From contig NZ_JAIUCY010000001.1 of NCBI RefSeq assembly GCF_020179755.1, positions 1,017,742-1,081,741 on the forward strand: a stretch of DNA of 64,000 nt, written 5' to 3'. The notes under the pieces were generated by a model. That model had not been told where the DNA came from. It worked only from the letters and a program-made list of their open reading frames with translations, and did not search any database. The stretch is from Herbaspirillum sp. alder98 (GTDB taxonomy: Bacteria > Pseudomonadota > Gammaproteobacteria > Burkholderiales > Burkholderiaceae_D). A program made the translations under genes and the position numbers. This document shows, in pieces, positions 54,677 to 62,358 of this stretch (its first letter is position 1; every line of letters begins with the position of its first letter).

Positions 54677-55075
54677 TCAGGTCATCGGCCGCATCACGAT
54701 TACTGGTCGGGCATGCTGTGAAGGCCGACGAATTTCGGGCGCATCATCACGCATTCCATGGCGATAGGAAGCAGAGCAGCTATTGCGATGACGCTCATTG
54801 CCGACCACGATCACCGCCCGGCGCAAGCCCTTGGCGCGTTTTACCGTGGCCATATCCATATATCGAAACTTGACTTCATTGTTGGCCGAAGGCGCAATGG
54901 GCACACCGTTGAGAGGAACGTGCCGATCGCTTGGCTCAACTGGCCGGGGCAGAGTGGATGCAACAGAAGAATCGGAGCTCGAGTCGTCCGGCACCGTCGT
55001 GGCATATGCCGCGACAGATCCCAACAGACACGGCATCGCAGCCAAGAGGCAAATTGCAGATAATGTTTTTTTCAT
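54677..55075 (-). CDS. Hypothetical secreted protein (132 aa)
   Basis: I recognise no family. The start at 55075 (MKKTLSAICLLAAMPCLLGS) follows GGGAGGGAAAT and yields a signal peptide ending VAAYA. The mature part is Ser/Asp/Pro-rich (PDDSSSDSSVASTLPRPVEP), then has a short conserved-looking core (NNEVKFRYMDMATVKRAKGL, RRAVIVVGNERHRNSC), and ends in a basic, Pro- and Arg-rich tail. A TGTAGGA element (TCCTACA toward the gene) lies at 55232-55238, about 160 bp upstream. Confidence 0.7.
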   Translation of the reverse strand: MKKTLSAICLLAAMPCLLGSVAAYATTVPDDSSSDSSVASTLPRPVEPSDRHVPLNGVPIAPSANNEVKFRYMDMATVKRAKGLRRAVIVVGNERHRNSCSASYRHGMRDDAPEIRRPSQHARPVIVMRPMT

Positions 55076-55231
55076 ATTTCCCTCCCTGAGGGCCTGCCAA
55101 TGTCCACTATGGCATCGGAAAAGCACCTGCCGTTTCACCTGGCCCTAAAAAGTTCCCGGGGCAGTATTGCGGCAGCGCAGCTATGATCGGCGAAACGGGC
55201 AACGACCGGCATCAGCCTATTCCGATTCTCT

Positions 55232-55248
55232 TGTAGGAATTCACCTAC
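55232..55248 (-). promoter_or_regulatory. TCCTACA element upstream of the 54677-55075 gene
   Basis: TCCTACA toward the gene (plus strand TGTAGGA at 55232-55238), here as part of an inverted repeat GTAGG-AATTCA-CCTAC (55233-55248). It is one of five such elements upstream of stress-island genes. Confidence 0.5.
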
Positions 55249-55262
55249 GCCAGCACCGACTT

Positions 55263-55292
55263 GCCGCGCCGGATCGTCAGATCCGGCGCGGC
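55263..55292 (-). terminator. Hairpin downstream of the 56-aa CsbD-like gene
   Basis: Perfect 13-bp arms (55263-55275 and 55280-55292, GCCGCGCCGGATC and its complement) with a GTCA loop. No T-run follows on the minus strand, so it is a strong hairpin but not a classical terminator. Confidence 0.55.
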
Positions 55293-55298
55293 AGAGAC

Positions 55299-55469
55299 TT
55301 AGTGCTTCAAGGCTTCCTTGGCGTCGCCGTAGGTCTTTTGCACGTTGCCTTCGACCTGCTTGGAAGCGCCCTTGACCTGTTGGGTCTGGTTACCTGTGAG
55401 CTCACCGGTCTTTTGCTGAACCTTACCGGCGGCTTCCTTGATGGTGCCCTTGACTTGATCCTTGTTCAT
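55299..55469 (-). CDS. CsbD-family stress protein (56 aa)
   Basis: A short hydrophilic protein beginning MNKDQVKGTIKEAAGKVQQK, with the CsbD pattern of Lys/Glu/Gly helices repeated (KGTIKEAAGKVQQKTGEL, VKGASKQVEGNVQKTYGDAK). A GAGGAGCGATC Shine-Dalgarno precedes the ATG. CsbD proteins are general-stress proteins, induced by sigma-B in Bacillus and by osmotic or stationary stress in Proteobacteria; their molecular role is unknown. It is one of three such genes in this island and lies downstream of the sensor kinase gene. Confidence 0.9.
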   Translation of the reverse strand: MNKDQVKGTIKEAAGKVQQKTGELTGNQTQQVKGASKQVEGNVQKTYGDAKEALKH

Positions 55470-55714
55470 GATCGCTCCTCATAGAAGTTGAAAAATGAAG
55501 ATGTCGGCCAATGCCTCCTGCGACCCTGACTGACATCTACGTCGTGTCCTGAATGGTTTGCGACGATGAATCCATGATAGGGACGCGCTCTTCCGGGCGA
55601 CATCAGAATGAGGCGCTTTCGGGCGTAGGAGAAACCGGAAAAGAGTGCCGGACAAGCCCGGCATCGTCGTAGGACAGGCGCAGCCCTGGCGGGCTGCGCG
55701 CGATCAGGCAGGAA

Positions 55715-57748
55715 TCAGTGATCCGCGGCGGCGGTCGCCGGACGGATCGGCAGGCTGACGGTGATCAGGGCACCGCTGCCGGGCGTGGAGCGAATATCGA
55801 CCTCGCCGCCAAAATAGGTGGCGCGCTCGCGCAGGCCGCGCAGGCCATAGGTCTTGTGATTGTCGCGACGATCTTCTGAAATGCCCACGCCGTCATCGCG
55901 CACGGTCAGGGCCACATGGTCTTCATCGACGTCCAGGATCACATCGACCTTGCTGGCCTTGGCATGCTTGCTGACGTTGTTGAGCATCTCCTGCAGCATG
56001 CGGTAGATGGCGATTTCCATCTCATGTCCGACCGCGACGTCCTCGTCGGGCAGGCTGGCACGACAGGCGATGCCGGTGCGCTCCTGCAATTCGTCGAGTT
56101 GTTCGGTGATGGCCGCCTTGAGACCGAATAGATCCAATGTGTTAGGACGCAACTCGGTCTGGATCCGGCGCGTGGTCGCCACCAGCGACTTCATCAGCGC
56201 TTGCATGCGGGCCTTGCGATCGATCCATTTTTCGTCCGCGGGCAGCACCTGGTACACGCCTTCGAGATGCATCGATATGGCCGTGAGCGACGCCCCCATG
56301 TTGTCGTGCAGCTCGCGGGCGATAGCACGCTTTTCTTCTTCCCGCACCGTTTCCAGATGATTGGTCAGCTCGCGCAGCAATGCGGTACGCTGCACCACCA
56401 TTTTTTCCAGCTGGCTTTCGCGCTGGCGGAGGATGTCCTCGGCCTGCTTGCGCTCGCTGATGTCGGTACTGATGCCGATGACGCCCTGCACGCTGCCGTC
56501 CTTGCCGAACCAGGGCACCTTGGCAGTCTGGAAGGTCACCACGCCTTCGGGCAGATGGATGCTCTGCTCAAGCTTTTCCGGCTTGCCCGATGCCATCACG
56601 CGACGGTCGTCCTGATCGATCTTCTCGGCCTCCTCCGGCACCAGAAACAATTCGCGGCTGGCGCGGTACATGGTCTCTTCCCAGGTCTTGCCGAGCTTGC
56701 CCAGGGTCGCCGGGTTGGCGAAAATCATCAGGCCCTGGCGGTTCTTGACGAAGATCGGATCGCTGGTGCTTTCGCTCACCGCATTGAGCAAGGCGCTGGT
56801 CTCTGCCAGCTTCTGGGCATTGCGGGTGCGTTCGCCATACTCGCTATCGAGCCGGCTGGCCGAACCCCAGAAGATGAAGACGATGATCACGCCATTGATC
56901 AGGGTCAGTGTCGGCAGCAACAGTTCCGGCACGATCCAGCCATTTGTCATGCCCCAGTTGAGCAACAGGCTGAAGGCCAGCAACAGCAACAAGGTCTGCG
57001 GCAGCAGGCGGCGCAGCATCTGGCCGCCCGGGGCGATGCGCATGATCACCGCCATCAGGGCGTGCCCCGGGCGCGCCATCAGCAGCGCCGCCCCCAGTAA
57101 CGCAAAGACGGCGCACGACAACCAGGGCACCGGCAAATAGAAGTCGAGGTACAGGAATTGATTGACGCCGTAGATATAGCCCACCAGCGGGATGGCATTC
57201 AATCCCAATAGCGCGAAACAGAGATACTCGGCCGGATAATAACCGCCCAACAGGCGCCAGTCGTGCAGCAACAGCGCCAGCGCCACGGCAATGAAGGCGA
57301 TCGCCAGCAGCGGCGGAATCACCAGCGACGAGACCGGATGGGCGGCGTCGACCGGAATCCACCCCAACGCATACAGGCCGCCGTGGGTCAACGTCGCCGC
57401 CCCGAGCGCCAACAGCACCACCGCCAGCAGCCGGACCAACCAGCGCAAGCGGGGATTGGGCTGGCCGGCGATCATGCCCTGCAGGTAGAGAGCGCCGCCG
57501 GCAAGGATGAAGCCGATGGCAGTGACCGGCCCCACCGCCAGCAGGTCGGCCAGCAACGGACGGTAGGCGTCTTCCATGAATGAGGCGATCAGTACGACCA
57601 CCCCGAACAGGATCACCACCATGGCCATTCCCATGGCAATGGTCACCATGTTGCTGTTATTCGACTGGGATGTGGCGAAGTGCTCGGAAGAGCCGGTATT
57701 CTGGGTATCGAAGGCGGAGGAACGGCCCCCGCCGGTTTGGTTTCGCAT
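55715..57748 (-). CDS. Membrane sensor histidine kinase with PAS domain (HisKA_3 type)
   Basis: A 677-aa kinase. The first 33 residues are soluble, followed by about nine membrane helices (about 35-297) without a large periplasmic loop, as in MASE-type integral-membrane sensors. A coiled coil (about 300-322) leads to a PAS/PAC domain (about 318-435, GVIGISTDISERKQAEDILR), then a HisKA_3 dimerisation domain with His481 in RAIARELHDNMGASLTAISM and a HATPase domain with NNVSKHAKAS, RDDGVGISEDR and YGLRGLRERATYFGG. It is the last gene of RR-REC-kinase and its natural partners are those two proteins. The signal is probably a membrane or redox cue. Confidence 0.93.
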   Translation of the reverse strand: MRNQTGGGRSSAFDTQNTGSSEHFATSQSNNSNMVTIAMGMAMVVILFGVVVLIASFMEDAYRPLLADLLAVGPVTAIGFILAGGALYLQGMIAGQPNPRLRWLVRLLAVVLLALGAATLTHGGLYALGWIPVDAAHPVSSLVIPPLLAIAFIAVALALLLHDWRLLGGYYPAEYLCFALLGLNAIPLVGYIYGVNQFLYLDFYLPVPWLSCAVFALLGAALLMARPGHALMAVIMRIAPGGQMLRRLLPQTLLLLLAFSLLLNWGMTNGWIVPELLLPTLTLINGVIIVFIFWGSASRLDSEYGERTRNAQKLAETSALLNAVSESTSDPIFVKNRQGLMIFANPATLGKLGKTWEETMYRASRELFLVPEEAEKIDQDDRRVMASGKPEKLEQSIHLPEGVVTFQTAKVPWFGKDGSVQGVIGISTDISERKQAEDILRQRESQLEKMVVQRTALLRELTNHLETVREEEKRAIARELHDNMGASLTAISMHLEGVYQVLPADEKWIDRKARMQALMKSLVATTRRIQTELRPNTLDLFGLKAAITEQLDELQERTGIACRASLPDEDVAVGHEMEIAIYRMLQEMLNNVSKHAKASKVDVILDVDEDHVALTVRDDGVGISEDRRDNHKTYGLRGLRERATYFGGEVDIRSTPGSGALITVSLPIRPATAAADH

Positions 57749-57874
57749 CGTCGGGAATCCCCTGCTTTTTTTATCGGGACTGCCAGGCGGTCCCAGACCT
57801 GCCTGTTAGTCCCATGTTGATGTCTACCGAAGCCAGGATGCCCTCGCCTGACAGGAAACGCATCACAACACGGA

Positions 57875-58366
57875 TCACATGCCGCCCGGCTGAGCAGGAA
57901 TCGGCGGCGTACTGGCCGGAGTGTAGGTGCGCACGCCCAGTTTCTCACGGGCCAGCCGCTCAAGCAGGTCGCACAGCAACGGCAGTTCGGAAGACTTATC
58001 GAAGAAATGGGCCACGCCGCACTGCTGGCCGGCCTTGCGATAGGTCGGGCTGACGTGATTGCTGAACACGACCTTGATCTCGTCCGCGCGCCGCACATGC
58101 GCACGGTCAAGCGACTGCAGCAAGCTCATGCCATTGCCTTGCTTGAGCTGGATATCGAGCACCAGCACATCATAGGCATGATGTTCCAGGTGCTGCAGCG
58201 CCTCACGCTCGGTTTCGGCGTGGCCGGCCAATGAAACACCATCGATCTCGACCAGGCTTTCCACGATCAGCTCACGCACGTCTGCAGAATCTTCCACCAG
58301 GAAGATCCGCAAGGGCGCCTCGGCGCCGTCAGCGCTGCGAGCCCACGTGTTGAGAATGTCGTCCAT
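57875..58366 (-). CDS. Stand-alone receiver-domain protein (163 aa)
   Basis: A CheY-like receiver with no output domain. Acidic pocket VEDSADV, phosphoacceptor Asp71 (VLVLDIQLKQGNGM), Thr/Ser position VVFSNHVSP and the conserved Lys in HFFDKSSELP are all present. The last 20 residues are Pro/Thr-rich and disordered-looking. It lies between the NarL-type regulator and the sensor kinase on the same strand, so it may act as a phosphate sink or a competing acceptor for the kinase. Residues 1-17 form a short extra helix. Confidence 0.9.
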   Translation of the reverse strand: MDDILNTWARSADGAEAPLRIFLVEDSADVRELIVESLVEIDGVSLAGHAETEREALQHLEHHAYDVLVLDIQLKQGNGMSLLQSLDRAHVRRADEIKVVFSNHVSPTYRKAGQQCGVAHFFDKSSELPLLCDLLERLAREKLGVRTYTPASTPPIPAQPGGM

Positions 58367-58432
58367 GATCTGCCATGCCCGTTACCTGGCCTAAGCTGTT
58401 TCCTGCCATGTCTTGACAGGAATGCGCCAGGA

Positions 58433-59062
58433 TTAGTCGATCAGATTATTCTTGATCGCGTAGTAAATGATGTCCGCATTGTTGGTCATGCTCATCTTCT
58501 GCAATACGCGTGAGCGATAGGTGCTCACGGTCTTCACCGACAGGCACAATTCATCGGCGATCTGGGTCACGCCCTGGCCCTGGCCCAGCTTGTAGAAGAT
58601 TTCGTATTCGCGCTGCGACAGCGTTTCGTGCAGCGGCTTTTCGGAATCGACCGGTTCGCTGGTCAGTAACTCGGCCACGCCGTAGCTGATGTATTTGTGC
58701 CCGCGCAGGATGGTATTTATCGCATTGACCAATTCGGTGGCCAGCGCCTCTTTCTGAACATAACCGCTGGCGCCGCTGCGCAGCACCTGCACCGCATAAC
58801 GGCTTTCAGGGTGCATGCTCAGCATCAACACCGGGAGTTCCGGTTTTTCACGCTTGATCTGCTTCAACACTTCCACGCCACTCTTGTCGGGCATGGCGAT
58901 GTCTAACAGAACGATATCCCAATCCTGGGTCCGCACCAGGCGGATTGCTTCTTCAGCGGTGCTTGCCTCGCCACCGATTTCCATCGACGGAATTTCCGAG
59001 ATGAAATGGTGCACACCGGCCCGTACGACCGCATGGTCATCGACTACAAGTATTTTTGTCAT
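58433..59062 (-). CDS. NarL/FixJ-family response regulator (209 aa)
   Basis: A receiver (1-120) with acidic pair VVDDH, phosphoacceptor Asp54 in VLLDIAMPDKSG and Lys in GYVQKEALATEL, and a LuxR-type HTH (about 145-205: LSQREYEIFYKLGQGQGVTQ, then ADELCLSVKTVSTYRSRVL). It is the first gene of the RR-REC-kinase unit. By analogy with similar genes it should be the DNA-binding output of the kinase. The nearby stress genes are plausible targets, though no link is proven. Confidence 0.93.
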   Translation of the reverse strand: MTKILVVDDHAVVRAGVHHFISEIPSMEIGGEASTAEEAIRLVRTQDWDIVLLDIAMPDKSGVEVLKQIKREKPELPVLMLSMHPESRYAVQVLRSGASGYVQKEALATELVNAINTILRGHKYISYGVAELLTSEPVDSEKPLHETLSQREYEIFYKLGQGQGVTQIADELCLSVKTVSTYRSRVLQKMSMTNNADIIYYAIKNNLID

Positions 59063-59352
59063 AGTAATTGAGCGGTGATAAAGATGCCGCGGCGCTGCGT
59101 CGCATTGCCTGGCGGATCACACACGCCGACGCCGCATTGAGCATCGACGATATTCCTGCTGCCTCGACGCTGCCATCTTCGGCGGCGCCACTCCGGAAAT
59201 GCCTGGGGCAATGGCCACTAACTATACCTTACTGCACCTATGCTGTCTGCTTCCAGAATGCACCAGGACATCTCTGATGCGCTCTGGGAGCGGATAAACG
59301 CAAACCGGGCCGGATCACAAGGACCCGGACCGGTTGCGCTCGCATTAACCTA

Positions 59353-59682
59353 TTACTGTTTCAGTCGCAGGTCGTTACGCACCGATTGCACGCCCTTCAC
59401 GCCACGGGCCAGTTCGGTAGCGCGCGAAGCCGAGGTGGCGTTCGACACGAAACCGGACAGCTGGACCACGCCCTTGTAAGTTTCGACGTTGATTTCCGAC
59501 GACTTCAGGTTGGCTTCGTTGAAGATGGCAGCCTTCACTTTGGTGGTGATGACGGCATCATCGACGTACTCGCCAGTGCCTTCCTTGCCTGGGCTGGAAG
59601 CGCAGCCGACCAGCGAGACCATGAACAGGGCCAGGAAGAAACCGAGGAAACGCTTGGTCAGGGACATTTTAGTCAAACTCAT
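59353..59682 (-). CDS. BON-domain lipoprotein (109 aa)
   Basis: The lipobox SLVGC has Cys27, followed by a short linker and one BON domain (about 40-107: YVDDAVITTKVKAAIFNEAN, INVETYKGVVQLSGFVSNAT, VKGVQSVRNDLRLK). BON proteins such as OsmY and DolP stabilise the envelope under stress. AGGAG lies 6 nt upstream of the ATG at 59682; a second Met (59667) is possible. It is probably the last gene of the minus-strand stress series that starts near 61.6 kb. Confidence 0.92.
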   Translation of the reverse strand: MSLTKMSLTKRFLGFFLALFMVSLVGCASSPGKEGTGEYVDDAVITTKVKAAIFNEANLKSSEINVETYKGVVQLSGFVSNATSASRATELARGVKGVQSVRNDLRLKQ

Positions 59683-59786
59683 GATGCTCTCCTATCGAGG
59701 AATGATGATTCAAGGGTGATCACTGCGGGGGTAGCCGGCGCAACCTGCGCACGGCCCCTCAAGACTATTTTTTATTTGGCAATGGA

Positions 59787-60164
59787 TTACTTGCCGAACT
59801 TGACCTTGGCATCGGCCACGCACTTATCCTTGGCGTCACCGCTCAGTGCATCGCATTTTTCCTTGGCGACGTCATAGTTGGCGTCGTTCTTGTCCTTGCG
59901 TGCTTCCTTGTTGTTATCTGTGTTCTTGCGCTTGGCCTTGGCATCGGCGATAGCCGACTCGTGGGCAGCCTTGGCTTCCTTCTGGCAGACATCCTTCTCA
60001 TTGCCCGACAACGGGCCACACTTCTTCTTGGCAGCCTTGAAGTCGCTGTCGGCCTGGGCGGTATCGGCCTTGTACTGGGACTTGACCGGATCGGCAGCGA
60101 AGGCGCCACCGTGCAGGCCGATGGAGGCTACGCCGAAAACCATGGTTGCGATAAGTTTTTTCAT
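59787..60164 (-). CDS. Periplasmic Lys/Ala-rich protein with two Cx10C repeats (125 aa)
   Basis: A secreted protein. The start at 60164 (MKKLIATMVFGVASIG) has AAGGAA at a suitable distance, better than the ATG at 60170; the signal ends at AFAAD. The mature part is a highly charged helix with two internal repeats, CGPLSGNEKDVC and CDALSGDAKDKC, each C-x10-C with LSG after the first Cys. Each is followed by a Lys/Ala/Glu run (QKEAKAAHE, VADAKVKFGK). A related single copy occurs at 53976-54281. No family name is known to me; a coiled coil held by disulfides is likely. Confidence 0.82.
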   Translation of the reverse strand: MKKLIATMVFGVASIGLHGGAFAADPVKSQYKADTAQADSDFKAAKKKCGPLSGNEKDVCQKEAKAAHESAIADAKAKRKNTDNNKEARKDKNDANYDVAKEKCDALSGDAKDKCVADAKVKFGK

Positions 60165-60245
60165 TGTCATGTTCCTTTGTTGTTGATATTTATCAGTGGT
60201 AATACGTAAATCATCATCGGCGACGATGCCGCCGGGCCCAGCCGA

Positions 60246-60458
60246 TCACTGGCGCCAGTCTTCGTTACGCTTTTCGAAGGCGCTGATCTGCTTTTCGGCT
60301 TCATCCTTGTTGACGCCATAGGCTTCCTGGATACGACCGGCCAACTGATCGCGCTTGCCGGCGATCACGTCCAGATCGTCATCGGTCAACTTGCCCCATT
60401 GTTCCTTGGCCTTGCCCTTGAATTGCTTCCAGTTGCCTTCAACGATGTCCCAGTTCAT
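60246..60458 (-). CDS. CsbD-family stress protein (70 aa)
   Basis: A typical CsbD protein of the proteobacterial type: MNWDIVEGNWKQFKGKAKEQ at the start, then WGKLTDDDLDVIAGKRDQLA and GRIQEAYGVNKDEAEKQISA. AGGAGACCACC precedes the ATG. It lies between the Cx10C-repeat gene and the ferritin-like gene in the minus-strand stress series. Its molecular role is unknown. Confidence 0.95.
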   Translation of the reverse strand: MNWDIVEGNWKQFKGKAKEQWGKLTDDDLDVIAGKRDQLAGRIQEAYGVNKDEAEKQISAFEKRNEDWRQ

Positions 60459-60523
60459 GGTGGTCTCCTCAAGTGATTGATGAAAAAAGGTAGCTCTCGG
60501 GCTGCCTGCAGTACGTTAAAAAT

Positions 60524-61081
60524 TTAGAGATCGAGCAGGTCCGTCATGTCATCGGCGTGCTCTTCTTCCTGCGCCATGATCTGCACCAGCATGTGGCGGG
60601 TGGTCGGATCGTTGTCGCCGATGCGTTCAATCATCTGGCGATAAGCTTCGATGGCCACGCGCTCTGCAATCAGGTTGGCCTTGATCATGTCCTTGATACT
60701 GTCGGACTGGTCATATTCGGCATGGCTGCGATCGGACAGCGTACGGGGATTGAAGTCCGGCTCGCCATTCAATTGCACGATACGTTCGGCAATCTTGTCA
60801 GCGTGGCTTTGCTCTTCCTGCGCGTGCTGCAGGAATTCGGCCTTGATCGGTTCGTTTTCCAGGCCCTTGGCGGTGTAGTAATGGCGCTTGTAACGCAGCA
60901 CGCACAGCAATTCGGTCGCCAGCGCATCATTGAGCATGGCGATGACTTCCTTGCGATTGCCGCGATAGCCATCGGTCACGGCGCCTTCATCCAGCTTGCG
61001 CGCAGCGGCGCGCAAGGCTTCCTTATCGATATGAAACGGCTTTTGCTGCTGTACCGTGGTTGGCGGTGGATTCTTGGTCAT
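60524..61081 (-). CDS. Ferritin-like / bacterioferritin-type protein (185 aa)
   Basis: A four-helix ferritin-like protein. The first 40 residues are a charged lead, followed by NDALATELLCVLRYKRHYYT with a metal-type Glu, AQEEQSHADKIAERIVQL (ExxH), NLIAERVAIEAYRQMIERI and VQIMAQEEEHADDMTDLL (second ExxH). Two ExxH motifs suggest a di-iron centre, as in bacterioferritins and Dps-like or rubrerythrin-type proteins, but I see no haem-ligand Met pattern. The start at 61081 follows AAAGGA at 8 nt. It may protect against oxidative stress by storing iron. Confidence 0.85.
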   Translation of the reverse strand: MTKNPPPTTVQQQKPFHIDKEALRAAARKLDEGAVTDGYRGNRKEVIAMLNDALATELLCVLRYKRHYYTAKGLENEPIKAEFLQHAQEEQSHADKIAERIVQLNGEPDFNPRTLSDRSHAEYDQSDSIKDMIKANLIAERVAIEAYRQMIERIGDNDPTTRHMLVQIMAQEEEHADDMTDLLDL

Positions 61082-61155
61082 GGTCATTCCTTTCTCCGAT
61101 TTCGTTACTAACGCGCCAGTCAATGCCGACGCTTGGCTAGATTTCAGACAGGCAC

Positions 61156-61470
61156 TCAATAGTGGTCGCTGCTGCGGCCCACTGCCAGTCCGACCAACAG
61201 GCCGACGCCAGCCGAGATCGCGATGGCGCGCCACGGATTCGCCTGCACGTAATCGTCGGTGCCGGACACCAGTTCGCGGCCGCTTTGCACCACCGCTGTC
61301 TGCGCACTCTGGGCAACGTTCAATGCCTGGTTAAGGACATCCTGCCCCTTGGCGCGCAGTTCATCGGCTTTCTTGCCAGTGGCTTCAGTGGCCTCGGCAA
61401 ACAGATCCTGCGCCTGCTGCAGCAGATCCTGCACGTCGCTGCGGACGGTCTTGAATTTGTTAGCCTGCAT
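61156..61470 (-). CDS. DUF883-family membrane-anchored protein (YqjD/ElaB-like, 104 aa)
   Basis: A long amphipathic helical N-terminal part (DLLQQAQDLFAEATEATGKK, then ADELRAKGQDVLNQALNVAQ) is followed by the conserved VQANPWRAIAISAGVGLLVG and LAVGRSSDHY, which form a single C-terminal membrane anchor. In E. coli, YqjD and ElaB of this family bind stationary-phase ribosomes to the inner membrane. GGAGAACAAGC precedes the ATG. It is in the stress series, 51 bp after the 24-aa gene. Confidence 0.93.
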   Translation of the reverse strand: MQANKFKTVRSDVQDLLQQAQDLFAEATEATGKKADELRAKGQDVLNQALNVAQSAQTAVVQSGRELVSGTDDYVQANPWRAIAISAGVGLLVGLAVGRSSDHY

Positions 61471-61521
61471 GCTTGTTCTCCATGTTCGTTTCGGGGTACG
61501 TCAACAATGATCGACGGACCA

Positions 61522-61596
61522 TCACATCAGGTACTGCAACAACACCAGCGTCACCACCGGCACACCTAACAACCAGCCGAGCACCAGCTTGTCCAT
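61522..61596 (-). CDS. Tiny membrane protein (24 aa)
   Basis: A very short open frame, MDKLVLGWLLGVPVVTLVLL ending QYLM, that is one hydrophobic helix with a charged start. It has an excellent GAGGAGACGGTC Shine-Dalgarno and is the first gene of the minus-strand stress series. A paralogue of the same plan lies at 62359-62436 (LGWLLGVPxxxLVLL against LAWICGVPxxxLVLV). Shared sequence plus strong ribosome-binding sites make translation likely, though no function is known. Confidence 0.7.
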   Translation of the reverse strand: MDKLVLGWLLGVPVVTLVLLQYLM

Positions 61597-61746
61597 GACC
61601 GTCTCCTCGATAACGTTGCGGTCGACTTGGCGACCGTTGATCCGATCTCACGGCTCATAAGCTTTGATCGGTGCCGTTAGTCGCGGTGCTTGGTGTTCCA
61701 GGTCCGCGATTGCGTATTCGTAAGATACTTTCCTGCCGTTGCGCTT

Positions 61747-61785
61747 TCTATAGGTGCCAGACCGATTACCTTGTAGGACAAGCAC
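61747..61785 (-). promoter_or_regulatory. Promoter-like block upstream of the 24-aa membrane protein gene
   Basis: On the minus strand GTGCTTGTCCTACAA (61771-61785) is followed by 16 bp and then CCTATAG. Read as a promoter, TACAAG (61770-61775) and TATAGA (61747-61752) are 17 bp apart. The same block, with the same spacing, occurs at 62103-62141. TSS to ATG would be about 145 nt. Confidence 0.65.
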
Positions 61786-61818
61786 GCTGCAGAAATCTTC
61801 ACCATCAATGCGCCGCCC

Positions 61819-62016
61819 TTACATCGACACGCGGCGCTGACGCAGCGAACGCCTGATCAGGTCTTGCGCCTCTCCCACTGCATGCTTGATGCGCCCCTGA
61901 GTCTGGCGTTGCGTCGCCGAACGCTGCATCTCGGCATGGCCGATCAACATGGCGAGCTTTTCCTGCACTTTGCCAACGACGACTTGGGCCTGGCCTGCAA
62001 TCATGTTTCTGTTCAT
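61819..62016 (-). CDS. CsbD-like protein (65 aa)
   Basis: A small charged protein, MNRNMIAGQAQVVVGKVQEK then LAMLIGHAEMQRSATQRQTQ and GRIKHAVGEAQDLIRRSLRQ. The IxGxxxxxxGKxQEK and the second KxAVGEAQ match the spacing of CsbD, though it is more basic than usual. CAGGAGCTTTTTC is its ribosome-binding site. The start at 62016 is preferred over the longer frame to 62091. It is preceded by the second copy of the TCCTACAA/TATAG promoter block. Confidence 0.75.
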   Translation of the reverse strand: MNRNMIAGQAQVVVGKVQEKLAMLIGHAEMQRSATQRQTQGRIKHAVGEAQDLIRRSLRQRRVSM

Positions 62017-62358
62017 GAAAAAGCTCCTGGAGTTAGGTGGGACCTCAGACACAACAAGCATTGCAACATGGGAAAAATAGTAGCAATCCACGGCAGAGTT
62101 GCCCTATAGGACGCCCGCCAATTGCTTTGTAGGACAAGCACCAATCGCTTACTGGATAAGGGTTTTCGCGAGTTTCTTGTTTTCCCGCATGGGGCACCGG
62201 GCAGCACGATTCCTACACCGGCTTGGGCAGTCGTCCGATGGCGCATAAGCCATGCCGCTCCTAACATGGCATTACTGGAAGCGGGGTCGAACTGGACGAT
62301 GGTTCATCTCCGCCTCCTCCTGAAAAGCGATGTGTACTAACGAAAAAAGGAGAACATC
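62017..62358. other. Intergenic region, CsbD-like to second tiny membrane protein gene (about 340 bp)
   Basis: It holds the promoter block at 62103-62141 for the minus strand and a TCCTACA (62211-62217) reading toward the plus-strand genes, 148 bp before the ATG at 62359. Other open frames here lack ribosome-binding sites. No gene is supported. Confidence 0.5.
62103..62141 (-). promoter_or_regulatory. Promoter-like block upstream of the 65-aa CsbD-like gene
   Basis: GTGCTTGTCCTACAA (62127-62141 on the minus strand) and CCTATAG are separated by 16 bp, exactly as at 61747-61785. TACAAA (62126-62131) and TATAGG (62103-62108) form a 17-bp-spaced promoter. TSS to ATG is about 80 nt. Confidence 0.65.

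Noticed and set aside
55263..55292. Perfect 13-bp hairpin as an ordinary Rho-independent terminator
   Set aside because: No T-run on either strand; kept only as a weak hairpin entry.
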